From the NCBI GenBank assembly GCA_900551815.1, contig URXE01000013.1:1-38897 (forward strand): DNA of 38,897 bases, in the 5' to 3' direction. The notes under the pieces are model-generated. The model saw only the letters and a program-made list of their open reading frames with translations. It made no database searches and had not been told where the DNA came from. The position numbers were made by a program, and so were the translations under genes. The stretch comes from an uncultured Collinsella sp. (GTDB lineage: Bacteria > Actinomycetota > Coriobacteriia > Coriobacteriales > Coriobacteriaceae). Shown piece after piece: positions 17,777-26,311 of this stretch. Numbering within the stretch: the stretch's first letter is position 1; each line of letters begins with the position of its first letter.

Positions 17777-18475
17777 TTACAGGTCGCGTGCCCGATAGAC
17801 CTTGGTGCTGACTGCGCAGCTGATTGCACATAGCGCGAGGGTAAGTGCGGCGATGCCTGCACACAGACAGCCCAGAACGGCGGGATCGGGATTCGCTCCG
17901 GCAATCGACATGAGCCAGTTGCTGATGGGGTTGGAGGAGCTCAGCGTGGCCATGGCAAGGCATCCGAGCATGGCAAACAGACCAACGGATAGGCGCAGCG
18001 CCTCCATGTGTCCAAAGCGAAAGAACAGCGGCTGCGCCAAAAACACCATCATGAGGGAGATGAGCATTGATGCTGCTGAGGCTATTGCAATCTCAAAGAC
18101 AATCTGTCCCGTCAACGGGATACCCGCGCTGTTGAAGAGCGGGAAGGAGACGATGCTCAGAAGCGCGGCGGCGCACGCCGTGACAGCCGAGAAGACAATG
18201 ATGCTCAGGTAGCGTGCGCAGATGATGTCTTTACGCGAGAGAGACAGCGTTGCGCGATAGCGCTCCCAACCGTTTTGATTGTCGAAGCCGGCCAGCGAGC
18301 TCATGACCATGATGGGTGACATGGCACTGACCGCGCAGGCGCCAGCGCTCATGCCGGAATCGCCGTCCGATGCGTTGGCAAGGGTCAGCACGACGAATAT
18401 GAACAGGCCGACGCCCGCGATGCTCGGGACGAGCGTGCGAACGATAGCGAGCTCGGACATAAAGGCGCGTTTCAT
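17777..18475 (-). CDS. ABC-2 type transporter permease, 232 aa
   Basis: Six hydrophobic segments and no other domain, consistent with an ABC-2 permease subunit (first helix IAGVGLFIFVVLTLANA, last helix LGCLCAGIAALTLALCAISC). The segment QNGWERYRATLSLSRKDIICARYLS before the third helix is typical of these permeases. Its ATG overlaps the stop of the ATPase gene by 4 bases (ATGA), which implies translational coupling. It is the last gene of the GntR-controlled operon; the substrate is unknown. Confidence 0.85.
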   Translation of the reverse strand: MKRAFMSELAIVRTLVPSIAGVGLFIFVVLTLANASDGDSGMSAGACAVSAMSPIMVMSSLAGFDNQNGWERYRATLSLSRKDIICARYLSIIVFSAVTACAAALLSIVSFPLFNSAGIPLTGQIVFEIAIASAASMLISLMMVFLAQPLFFRFGHMEALRLSVGLFAMLGCLAMATLSSSNPISNWLMSIAGANPDPAVLGCLCAGIAALTLALCAISCAVSTKVYRARDL

Positions 18476-19353
18476 TTCGAAGCCCCTTTCAGCATGAGGC
18501 GCAGATAGTCGTCAATGGTTGCCCGATCGCAGGGAATCTCGGGGAAGGCCTCGAGCGTTTCGCGACGGTTGGGCACGAGCACGTCCACGCTATAGGCGTG
18601 GTGGGCGGCACGGGCACCTTCGACGCAAGCCATAAGCTCGGCGGCCTGTGCTTGGGTGCAGTGGGCGATGCCGGCGCGGTCGGTAATGTCCTCGCGCGGC
18701 AGATCAAACACAATCGAACCGTTATCGATGCAGATGATGCGGTCGGCGGCACGATCGAGGTCGGACGTAATGTGGCTCGAGAGTAACACGCTGTGCTGGC
18801 CGTCGGCGACAAAGGCAAGCAGCTCATCAAGCAGTTCCTCGCGTGCCATGGGATCGAGGCCCGCGGTGGCTTCGTCCAAAACGAGCAGCTTGGCATTGTG
18901 GCTGAGTGCACAGGCAAGCTGCAGTTTCATGCCCATGCCGCGGGAGAGGTCCTTGACCTTTGTCTTGGGATCGAGGCCAAATCGGTTGATGAATCCGGCG
19001 AACGTTTCGCGGTCCCACGTGGGGTACGCCGGGCCTACGAGCGACTCGATCTGGCCCACCCTGAGCGTGGAGGGGAAGGGGCACGTGTCCAGGACAAGAC
19101 CGACGCGGGAGCGTAGATGGCGTTGCGATTCATCGGGCGCGTCGGCGCCACAGCGCTGCCCAAACAGGTGCACCTCGCCGGCATCGAGCTTTATAAGCCC
19201 GAGCGCGGCGCGAATGGTCGTTGTCTTGCCGGCGCCGTTTGCGCCTACAAAGCCAACGATCTGGCCGGGCTCCACAGCGAGCGTGACGTCGCGTAGTGAA
19301 AAGCGGTCGCTCACACGGCGTGAGATGCCTTTGAGTTCTAAAAGGTTTTGCAT
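18472..19353 (-). CDS. ABC transporter ATP-binding protein, 293 aa
   Basis: Complete ABC ATPase: Walker A GANGAGKTT, Q-loop region, a diverged signature (LSRGMGMKLQLACAL), Walker B LLVLDEATAGLD and switch His in LLSSHI. The degenerate signature LSRGM is common in the YtrB/BcrA-like class that works with ABC-2 permeases. A C-terminal domain of about 80 residues follows. It pairs with the permease at 17777 and is 23 bases behind the GntR gene. Such GntR/ATPase/permease operons often answer to cell-wall antibiotics. Confidence 0.92.
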   Translation of the reverse strand: MQNLLELKGISRRVSDRFSLRDVTLAVEPGQIVGFVGANGAGKTTTIRAALGLIKLDAGEVHLFGQRCGADAPDESQRHLRSRVGLVLDTCPFPSTLRVGQIESLVGPAYPTWDRETFAGFINRFGLDPKTKVKDLSRGMGMKLQLACALSHNAKLLVLDEATAGLDPMAREELLDELLAFVADGQHSVLLSSHITSDLDRAADRIICIDNGSIVFDLPREDITDRAGIAHCTQAQAAELMACVEGARAAHHAYSVDVLVPNRRETLEAFPEIPCDRATIDDYLRLMLKGASK

Positions 19354-19376
19354 GGTATAGCCTTTCTTTCAGATGG

Positions 19377-19757
19377 CTACTGCATGGTTTCGGGGGCTAC
19401 CAGGTCGAGCATCTCGTGCAGTTTGTCGCGCGTGACGCCCAGGGTTTCGGCTTGGCTCGCCGCTTTCGCAAGTAGCTCTTCGATATGGCAGAGCTGGTTT
19501 TCGCGCAAGAGTTCCTGGTTGCCCTCGGCGACAAAGCAGCCCTTGCCCTGCACGGTGCAGATAAACCCGAGCTGCTCCAGGTCGGCGTAGGCGCGCTTGG
19601 TGGTGATGACGCTCACGCCAAGATCGCTCGCGAGTGCACGGATGCTGGGGAGTTTGGCTCCCGCAGTGAGTGCGCCCGAAAGGATCTGAGCTTTGACCTG
19701 CGAGGCTATTTGCTCGTAGATGGGTTTGTCGCTCGAATTGGATAGGATGATGTCCAC
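19377..19757 (-). CDS. GntR-family (YtrA-like) transcriptional regulator, 126 aa
   Basis: A short GntR winged helix (PIYEQIASQVKAQILSGAL, then LPSIRALASDLGVSVITTKRAY and QGKGCFVAEG). A ~45-residue helical tail (LLAKAASQAETLGVTRDKLHEMLD) follows, which is the YtrA layout. It probably represses its own operon with the ABC-2 transporter genes. The start is GTG 19757, with AAGGAG about 6 bases upstream. Candidate operator sequences lie just upstream at 19780-19828. Confidence 0.9.
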   Translation of the reverse strand: MDIILSNSSDKPIYEQIASQVKAQILSGALTAGAKLPSIRALASDLGVSVITTKRAYADLEQLGFICTVQGKGCFVAEGNQELLRENQLCHIEELLAKAASQAETLGVTRDKLHEMLDLVAPETMQ

Positions 19758-19779
19758 AGCGGCTCCTTAGCTGTTGGGC

Positions 19780-19828
19780 TACACGTGTATATAACCGGTA
19801 AGCACAGTATATATACACTATATACAGT
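19780..19828 (-). promoter_or_regulatory. Candidate GntR/YtrA operator region, AT-rich palindromes
   Basis: In the otherwise GC-rich leader of the gntR operon two 10-bp perfect palindromes occur, TACACGTGTA (19780-19789) and GTATATATAC (19807-19816). They sit inside a larger imperfect inverted repeat spanning ACAGTATATA...TATATACAGT (19804-19828). YtrA-type repressors commonly bind such GTATA...TATAC sites. Confidence 0.45.
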
Positions 19829-19867
19829 TATGCAAGAGGTAAATAGGGATTGTCCGTTCGTTCGGTC

Positions 19868-20165
19868 ATCTCAATCTGTAACATCTGGAACCGATTTGGA
19901 CGGCTACCTGTTACAGATTGAGATTTTGCTGGCGGGCCCCACCTGTTTGTCTAAATCTGTAACAACTGGAGAAGATTTTGGCTGGTAGATGTTATAGATC
20001 GAGACATTGGCCACCCGTCTACCCTTATATCTCAATCTGTAACAGATGGACCAGTTTTGAGTGGCTAGATGCTACAGATCGAGATCTTTCTGGGACGCCC
20101 ACCTGTTTGTCTAAATCTGTAACAGGAAGAGGTTCAAAAACCGTCTAGATGTTACAGATCGAGAC
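19868..20165. repeat. Array of eight alternately inverted 16-mers, ~40-bp period
   Basis: The motif ATCTCAATCTGTAACA (variant GTCTAAATCTGTAACA) starts at 19868, 19949, 20029 and 20109. Its reverse complement starts at 19909, 19990, 20070 and 20150. The steps are therefore 41, 40, 41, 39, 41, 39 and 41 bases. Each forward/reverse pair encloses exactly 25 bases, and successive pairs are separated by 23-24 bases. The first pair is a perfect 16-bp stem; the others carry 1-3 differences. The 25-base loops resemble one another (TGGA...TTTTG...GGCTAGA). Units 1-2 and 3-4 also share the flanking CCACCTGTTTGTCTAA, which suggests duplication of a ~161-bp double unit. It lies in the intergenic region between the divergent gntR and prfC genes, with no ORF inside. 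Confidence 0.9.
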
Positions 20166-20256
20166 AAACTGCTGCGGAGTGCCGCCATCGACTGCTACCC
20201 CATGCCCCAACTGATGAATTTGTCCTGATAGGCGCCCTATGGCGGGATTTCGCGGC

Positions 20257-20262
20257 TACAAT
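20257..20262 (+). promoter_or_regulatory. Candidate -10 box TACAAT before prfC
   Basis: TACAAT lies 47 bases before the ATG at 20310. No standard -35 hexamer is at 16-18 bases. Confidence 0.35.
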
Positions 20263-20309
20263 AGTGCGGTTACAACGACGTAATGCACTCAATGCAAGAA
20301 AGGATCCGC

Positions 20310-21923
<1,614 letters not shown>

Positions 21924-21929
21924 CGCATC

Positions 21930-21963
21930 GGCGCGGTGGCCCTGCGGGGCTGCCGCGCCGTTT
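21930..21963 (+). terminator. Terminator after prfC
   Basis: GGCGCGG (21930-21936) pairs with CCGCGCC (21953-21959), with an inner GCCC/GGGGC stem, followed by GTTTG. The T tract is short. Confidence 0.6.
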
Positions 21964-22023
21964 GCTTGCCTGATGCCGTGTGAGCGGCTATCATACCCAC
22001 CGTCGTCTCAAGACCGGGGCGTC

Positions 22024-22073
22024 CGAGCAGTTCGGGTCCGATATCCTGCTCGTTAAACCTAAAACCAAAGGAG
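22024..22073 (+). promoter_or_regulatory. Leader hairpin with A-rich tail before VUT gene, possible preQ1-type riboswitch
   Basis: CGAGCAG (22024-22030) pairs with CTGCTCG (22046-22052). The 15-base loop contains GGGTCC, and an A-rich tail running into the AAAGGAG ribosome site follows. The general layout (short stem, C/U-containing loop, A-rich tail adjoining the Shine-Dalgarno) is that of class I preQ1 riboswitches. The downstream gene is of a family that imports queuosine precursors. Loop details do not clearly match, so this is a weak inference. Confidence 0.25.
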
Positions 22074-22079
22074 TACATA

Positions 22080-22802
22080 ATGATCAAGAAGGTCATGGAG
22101 GACTACAAGGTCCTGTTGCGGAGCATTCCCGCGGCAACGGTTTCGCTGTTTTTCGTGAGTGTCATCATGATGAACCTGCTGGCCAACAAAGAGCTCATCA
22201 GCCTGCCGTATCTGGCACTCGATTGCGGCTTTGTGGTGAGCTGGGTTTCGTTTTTGTGCCAGGACATGATCTGCAAACGCTTTGGCGCCAAGGCATCCAT
22301 CAAAATCTCTATCCTCGCGCTGCTGGTCAACCTGGCCGTGAGCCTGTGCTTTTGGGCATGCTCGCTCACGCCCGGTATGTGGGGCGCCTACTACGACACG
22401 GGCATGATCGAGGTTAACACTGCCCTTAACGCTACCATCGGTGGCACCTGGTACGTGGTGCTGGGCTCTTCGCTGGCAATGCTCGTCTCTGCCGTGGTTA
22501 ACTCCACGCTCAACCAGTCGCTCGGCCGCATGCTCAAAAAGAATAATTTTGCGAGCTTCGCCTTCCGCTCCTATGTGTCCACGGGTGTTGGCCAGTTTAT
22601 CGACAACCTGGTCTTTGCCATTGTGGTGAGCCACACGTTCTTTGGTTGGACCTGGGTGCAGGTCCTTATGTGTTCGCTGACCGGCGCTGTCGCCGAGCTG
22701 CTGTGCGAGGTCTTCCTGAGCCCCGTGGGCTACAAGGTCGTGCGTGGCTGGGAGCGTGAGAATGTGGGCGCCGAGTACCTCGAGCGCCACGCAACCGCCT
22801 AA
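22080..22802 (+). CDS. VUT-family (YhhQ-like) putative queuosine-precursor transporter
   Basis: About six membrane helices and the VUT family marks: DCGFVVSWVSFLCQDMICKRFG near residues 49-70 and the helix STGVGQFIDNLVFAIVV near 170. Family members (YhhQ/QueT type ECF-independent permeases) import preQ0 or preQ1. At 240 residues it is of normal length. AAAGGAG stands 6 bases before the ATG. It is followed after 9 bases by the SDR gene, so the two are probably one transcript. Confidence 0.82.
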   Translation: MIKKVMEDYKVLLRSIPAATVSLFFVSVIMMNLLANKELISLPYLALDCGFVVSWVSFLCQDMICKRFGAKASIKISILALLVNLAVSLCFWACSLTPGMWGAYYDTGMIEVNTALNATIGGTWYVVLGSSLAMLVSAVVNSTLNQSLGRMLKKNNFASFAFRSYVSTGVGQFIDNLVFAIVVSHTFFGWTWVQVLMCSLTGAVAELLCEVFLSPVGYKVVRGWERENVGAEYLERHATA

Positions 22803-22811
22803 GGAGCGAGT

Positions 22812-23492
22812 ATGCGGGTTTTGATCACGGGCGCTTCGGGCGGTATCGGAGCCGCGTGCGTGCAGCGCTTTTTGGACGAGGGCCACGAGGTCGTGGGTTT
22901 TGATCTACTGCCGGTGGCGATCGAACACGAGCGCTACCGCCATCTGATCGTTGATGTCCGCGAGCCGGACTCGTTTCCAGGCGACCTTGAACCCCAGGTG
23001 ATCGTGAACGTTGCCGGTACGCAGGATTCGGCCGACGATATTGCTGCCAACCTGCGTGGCACCATCAACGTGACCGAGCGCTACGCCTTTGTGGGGGAGG
23101 GGCTTGCCGCCAAGCCGACACTGGCTATCAAATCCGTGGTCAATGTGGGGTCGGCGAGCGGACATACGGGATCGGAGTTTCCCGCCTATGCTGCCAGCAA
23201 GGGCGGCGTTATCGCCTACACCAAGAACCTTGCAAACCGCCTGGCACCGCAGGCCATCGCCAACAGTGTGGACCCGGGCGGCGTTATCACGCCGCTCAAC
23301 CGTTGCGTGATGGAAGACGAACACCTGTGGAACCAGATTATGGAGCTCACGCCGCTTAAACGCTGGGCCACCGCCCAAGAGATCGCCGAGTGGATCTACT
23401 TTGTGGGCGTGACCAACCGGTTTATGACCGGGCAGAGCCTGCTGATCGATGGCGGCGAGGCCGGCCGCACACAATTTATTTGGCCCGAATAG
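22812..23492 (+). CDS. Short-chain dehydrogenase/reductase (SDR), 226 aa
   Basis: A classical SDR Rossmann fold. GASGGIG is at residues 7-13, followed by the NAD-binding DVREP, NVAGTQDS (NAG motif), the catalytic VGSAS serine and YAASK tyrosine/lysine, and the PGGVITPLN region. It ends in the usual GQSLLIDGGEAGR. The substrate is unknown; FabG-like or sugar/steroid reductases share these motifs. AAGGAG lies 5-6 bases before the ATG, and a strong terminator follows the stop. It is adjacent to and probably co-transcribed with the VUT gene. Confidence 0.9.
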   Translation: MRVLITGASGGIGAACVQRFLDEGHEVVGFDLLPVAIEHERYRHLIVDVREPDSFPGDLEPQVIVNVAGTQDSADDIAANLRGTINVTERYAFVGEGLAAKPTLAIKSVVNVGSASGHTGSEFPAYAASKGGVIAYTKNLANRLAPQAIANSVDPGGVITPLNRCVMEDEHLWNQIMELTPLKRWATAQEIAEWIYFVGVTNRFMTGQSLLIDGGEAGRTQFIWPE

Positions 23493-23493
23493 G

Positions 23494-23529
23494 AAACGCG
23501 CCCGATGGAAAGCCGTCGGGCGCGTTTTT
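23494..23529 (+). terminator. Rho-independent terminator after SDR gene
   Basis: AAACGCGCCCGA (23494-23505) and TCGGGCGCGTTT (23516-23527) form a 12-bp perfect stem followed by Ts. It also lies just downstream of ung on the opposite strand and could serve both. Confidence 0.9.
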
Positions 23530-23542
23530 GATGTATCGATTT

Positions 23543-24268
23543 TTAGCTGAGGCAAGTCCAGTTGACGGGGGTCGAGCCGTGCTGTTCGAGTAGCCGATTG
23601 GCAGCGGAGAAGGGGCGCGATCCCATAAAGGCGGGGAGTTCTGCCGTGGCACGGTTGGCCGAAAGCGGCGAGGGGTGCGTAGAGGCCAGGCAGAACTTGC
23701 CGGTTGCCTTGCCCGCGCCGATTGCGGCGAGCTTGCCTTCGACCATCTGCTGGGCAAAGCGGCCCCATGCCAAAAAGACGACCGGCTGGGGCAGCTGGCA
23801 GCAGCGTTCGATAACGTAGTCGGTGAGCGTGCTCCAGCCCAGCTTGGCGTGCGAGTTCGCGGCATGCTCGCGCACGGTGAGCGTAGTGTTGAGGAGCAGG
23901 ATGCCCTGTTGCGCCCATGGGGTTAGGTCTCCCGTGGCGGGAATGGGGCAGCCCAAATCGGCTTTGAGCTCCTTATAGATGTTGCGCAGGCTCGGCGGCA
24001 ACTTGGTTTGCGTCGCGGGGACCGAGAACGACAGCCCCATTGCCTGGTTGGGTCCGTGATAGGGGTCTTGACCCAAGATGACAACCTTGACCTGGTCGGC
24101 CGGCGTGTAGGCGAGGGCATTGAGGATGTCGTCTTGTGCCGGATAGATAGTCTGCTCGGCACGCAAAAGGGCGATGCGCTCGAGCAGCTGGTTCGTAGTG
24201 TCACGTACCGACTGCGGCGCATCGCCCAACCAAGTTGCTATGTTGTGGTCGCGGGTTGCGGTGTCCAT
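23543..24268 (-). CDS. ung: Uracil-DNA glycosylase, family 1
   Basis: Removes uracil from DNA as the first step of base-excision repair. The catalytic block VVILGQDPYHGPNQAMGLSFSV carries the water-activating Asp of GQDPYHG, and NTTLTV and the HPSPLSANR loop (catalytic His, DNA-minor-groove Leu) follow. At 241 residues it matches the family. ATG 24268 follows GGAG by about 5 bases on the coding strand. A TACAAT box stands at 24304-24309. Confidence 0.95.
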   Translation of the reverse strand: MDTATRDHNIATWLGDAPQSVRDTTNQLLERIALLRAEQTIYPAQDDILNALAYTPADQVKVVILGQDPYHGPNQAMGLSFSVPATQTKLPPSLRNIYKELKADLGCPIPATGDLTPWAQQGILLLNTTLTVREHAANSHAKLGWSTLTDYVIERCCQLPQPVVFLAWGRFAQQMVEGKLAAIGAGKATGKFCLASTHPSPLSANRATAELPAFMGSRPFSAANRLLEQHGSTPVNWTCLS

Positions 24269-24303
24269 GGGGCTCCTTTATGGTAGATGCTCTGTTGGCA
24301 TCT

Positions 24304-24309
24304 ATTGTA
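24304..24309 (-). promoter_or_regulatory. Candidate -10 box TACAAT of ung
   Basis: On the minus strand TACAAT (ATTGTA on plus) stands 35 bases before ATG 24268. Confidence 0.35.
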
Positions 24310-24356
24310 AAGGCGCACCGGTTGCCTTTATGACACGGCTGTATGAAGAGCGGGGT

Positions 24357-25259
24357 CTACGAGACGCGCTCGGGCGCTCCTGCCATACGGGCCTGTCCAT
24401 GTGCACGGAGGCGCGGAAGCTCGACGGTTGCCACCATGACGCCGGTGAGGATGAGGGTGGCGCCAAAGAAGGCGATGGGGTTCAGGACCTCGCCGACCAG
24501 GAAGAACGAAAAGACGGCAGAGCAGACCGGCTCGAGCGAGAAGGCGAAGCCGGTGGTCTCGGCGGGCACGTGGGGCTGCACGAGCGTTTGGGTGATAAAG
24601 CCGTAGGCAGAGCAGATGAGTGCGAGCGCGACGACGACCACGATCTCGCTCGGCGTGCCGGGAAGCGTGAAACCGCCAAAGGTGAATGCGGCAATGCCCG
24701 AGAACAGGCCGCCGAAGCCCAGCTGCCAAACGCCCAGGGCCAGCGGGTCGACATCTTCGACAAAGCGCTTGGCCACGATGATATGGCCGGCATAGATAAA
24801 GGCGGAGAGCAGCATGATGAGCGCGCCCGGGTTCAGGCTGGTGAAGTCGGCGCCCGAGAGCAGCAACATACCGCAGGTGACGATGGCGGTGCCGACGAGC
24901 ACTTTGCGCTCGGGGGCACGACGCAGCAGGGCGGCGTTGGCAAACGGCACGATCACGACCGTCAGGCTCTGCAAAAAGCCGGCAGTGGAGGCAGAGGTGA
25001 GGCTGGAGCCCAGGCACATGCAGGTGAGTTCGGTTGCCATGATGGCGCCGATGATGGCGGCGCGGACCATAAGGTCGCGGTTGATGCGGAAAGCGCGCTT
25101 GTGGAAGAGCAGCAGGCAGACCACAAAGGCGATGATACAGCGTAGTGCGACGATGCTCGTGGCGTTCATGCTGTCCATGCCGATCTTCATGAGGGGGTAC
25201 GAAAAGCCCCATGCGACGGGAACGGAAAATGAGAGCGCGATTGCTTTTTTGCGATCCAT
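24357..25259 (-). CDS. EamA/DMT-superfamily transporter, 300 aa
   Basis: Ten hydrophobic segments in two EamA halves. The opening VAWGFSYPLMKIGMDS, the C-terminal half's AETTGFAFSLEPVCSAVFSF and the GATLILTGVMVATVEL tail match the drug/metabolite exporters of this superfamily (RhaT/YdcZ-like). It is divergent from the LysR-type gene at 25418, which probably regulates it; a perfect palindrome in the shared intergenic region (25357-25369) is a candidate operator. The substrate is unknown. Confidence 0.88.
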   Translation of the reverse strand: MDRKKAIALSFSVPVAWGFSYPLMKIGMDSMNATSIVALRCIIAFVVCLLLFHKRAFRINRDLMVRAAIIGAIMATELTCMCLGSSLTSASTAGFLQSLTVVIVPFANAALLRRAPERKVLVGTAIVTCGMLLLSGADFTSLNPGALIMLLSAFIYAGHIIVAKRFVEDVDPLALGVWQLGFGGLFSGIAAFTFGGFTLPGTPSEIVVVVALALICSAYGFITQTLVQPHVPAETTGFAFSLEPVCSAVFSFFLVGEVLNPIAFFGATLILTGVMVATVELPRLRAHGQARMAGAPERVS

Positions 25260-25356
25260 GGGACTCCTTTTGTTACAGAACGGTTTCGTAAAAAGGATTC
25301 TGCTCCCAGATGTGGATGTAGTAAAGCGAATGTATCTTCAGTATGATTAAGAAATG

Positions 25357-25369
25357 CTAATGTCATTAG
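25357..25369. promoter_or_regulatory. Perfect 13-bp palindrome CTAATGTCATTAG, candidate LysR operator
   Basis: CTAATG-T-CATTAG lies 49 bases before the LysR start and about 98 bases before the divergent transporter start. It has the dyad shape and spacing expected of a LysR-type recognition site. Confidence 0.45.
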
Positions 25370-25417
25370 GAAAAGCGCTGGCAAAACGTTTTACGGCTGC
25401 ATTGATGTGGAGGCACG

Positions 25418-26284
25418 ATGGCATCGCGGTATCAGATTGTTTGTATGGTGGTCGATCGCGGCAGTCTTAAGGGCGCGGCGGACGAGTTGGGCTATACGCA
25501 AAGTGCGGTGAGCCAGGCCGTCAAGGCGCTCGAGCGCGAGCTGGGCACCACGCTTATCGAGCGCGGAAAGCAGGGCGTTTCGCTTACGCGCGATGGCAAG
25601 CAGTATCTGCCGTACCTGCGCCAGATTGTGACCGCCGAGGCCGAGCTCGAGGGCAAGCGCCAGGAGCTGCTGGGGCTTTCGTCGACCGATATTCGCATCG
25701 CGACGTTTACCAACGTGAGCCGTACCGTGCTGCCGCGTGTGATCCGCGACTTTGGTACGCTGCACCCGGGCGTACGCTTTACCCTCAAGCAGGGCGATTA
25801 CACGCGCAACGCTCAGTGGGTGCACGACGGCGTGGTGGATTTTTGCTTTACGGCGCGCGGGTTTACCGCAGGCCTCGAGAAGCGTGTGGTCTATCACGAC
25901 GAGTTGGTGGCGCTGCTGCCGGCTGCGCATCCGCTGGCGGCAAAGGAAAAGGTGACGCTCGCCGACCTGGCGTCCGAGCCCTTTGTGCTGCTGGATGAGG
26001 GCGAACAGAGCCTGGTGCTCGATGCATTTGCGACACATGGGCTGTCGCCGCACGTGACGAGTGAGGTGACTGACGACTACACCATCATGGCGATGGTGGA
26101 GGAGGGCCTAGGCGTGAGCATGCTCTACCGTCGTACTGTGGAGGGCATGCGAGCCGATATTCGCGTGCGGCCCATCGTGCATGCTCCCTCGCGCGACGTA
26201 GTGGCAGCTTGGCGCAGCTGGGATACCATGCCTATCGCCACGAGGCGCTTTATCGACTATATGAGCTCGCATATTGTCAATTAA
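25418..26284 (+). CDS. LysR-family transcriptional regulator, 288 aa
   Basis: The N-terminal winged helix is of the LysR type (GSLKGAADELGYTQSAVSQ, then AVKALERELGTTLIER). A substrate-binding domain of about 200 residues follows (IATFTNVSRTVLPRVIRDF, then LAAKEKVTLADLASEPFVLL). Such proteins bind a metabolite and activate a divergent gene, here the EamA transporter at 25259. The start is supported by GGAGG about 5 bases upstream. It ends 27 bases from the convergent MATE gene. Confidence 0.92.
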   Translation: MASRYQIVCMVVDRGSLKGAADELGYTQSAVSQAVKALERELGTTLIERGKQGVSLTRDGKQYLPYLRQIVTAEAELEGKRQELLGLSSTDIRIATFTNVSRTVLPRVIRDFGTLHPGVRFTLKQGDYTRNAQWVHDGVVDFCFTARGFTAGLEKRVVYHDELVALLPAAHPLAAKEKVTLADLASEPFVLLDEGEQSLVLDAFATHGLSPHVTSEVTDDYTIMAMVEEGLGVSMLYRRTVEGMRADIRVRPIVHAPSRDVVAAWRSWDTMPIATRRFIDYMSSHIVN

Positions 26285-26311
26285 TGACTGGCGTGGCGTT
26301 GAGTGCGGTGT

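Noticed and set aside
17550..17798. 82-aa plus-strand ORF between EamA and ABC-2 permease genes
   Set aside because: It lacks a ribosome site and recognisable domain, and overlaps the permease end. The 17506-17776 stretch shows no other feature I can support.
19868..20165. CRISPR array
   Set aside because: The repeats alternate in orientation, the 25-base spacers resemble each other, and no cas gene is present.
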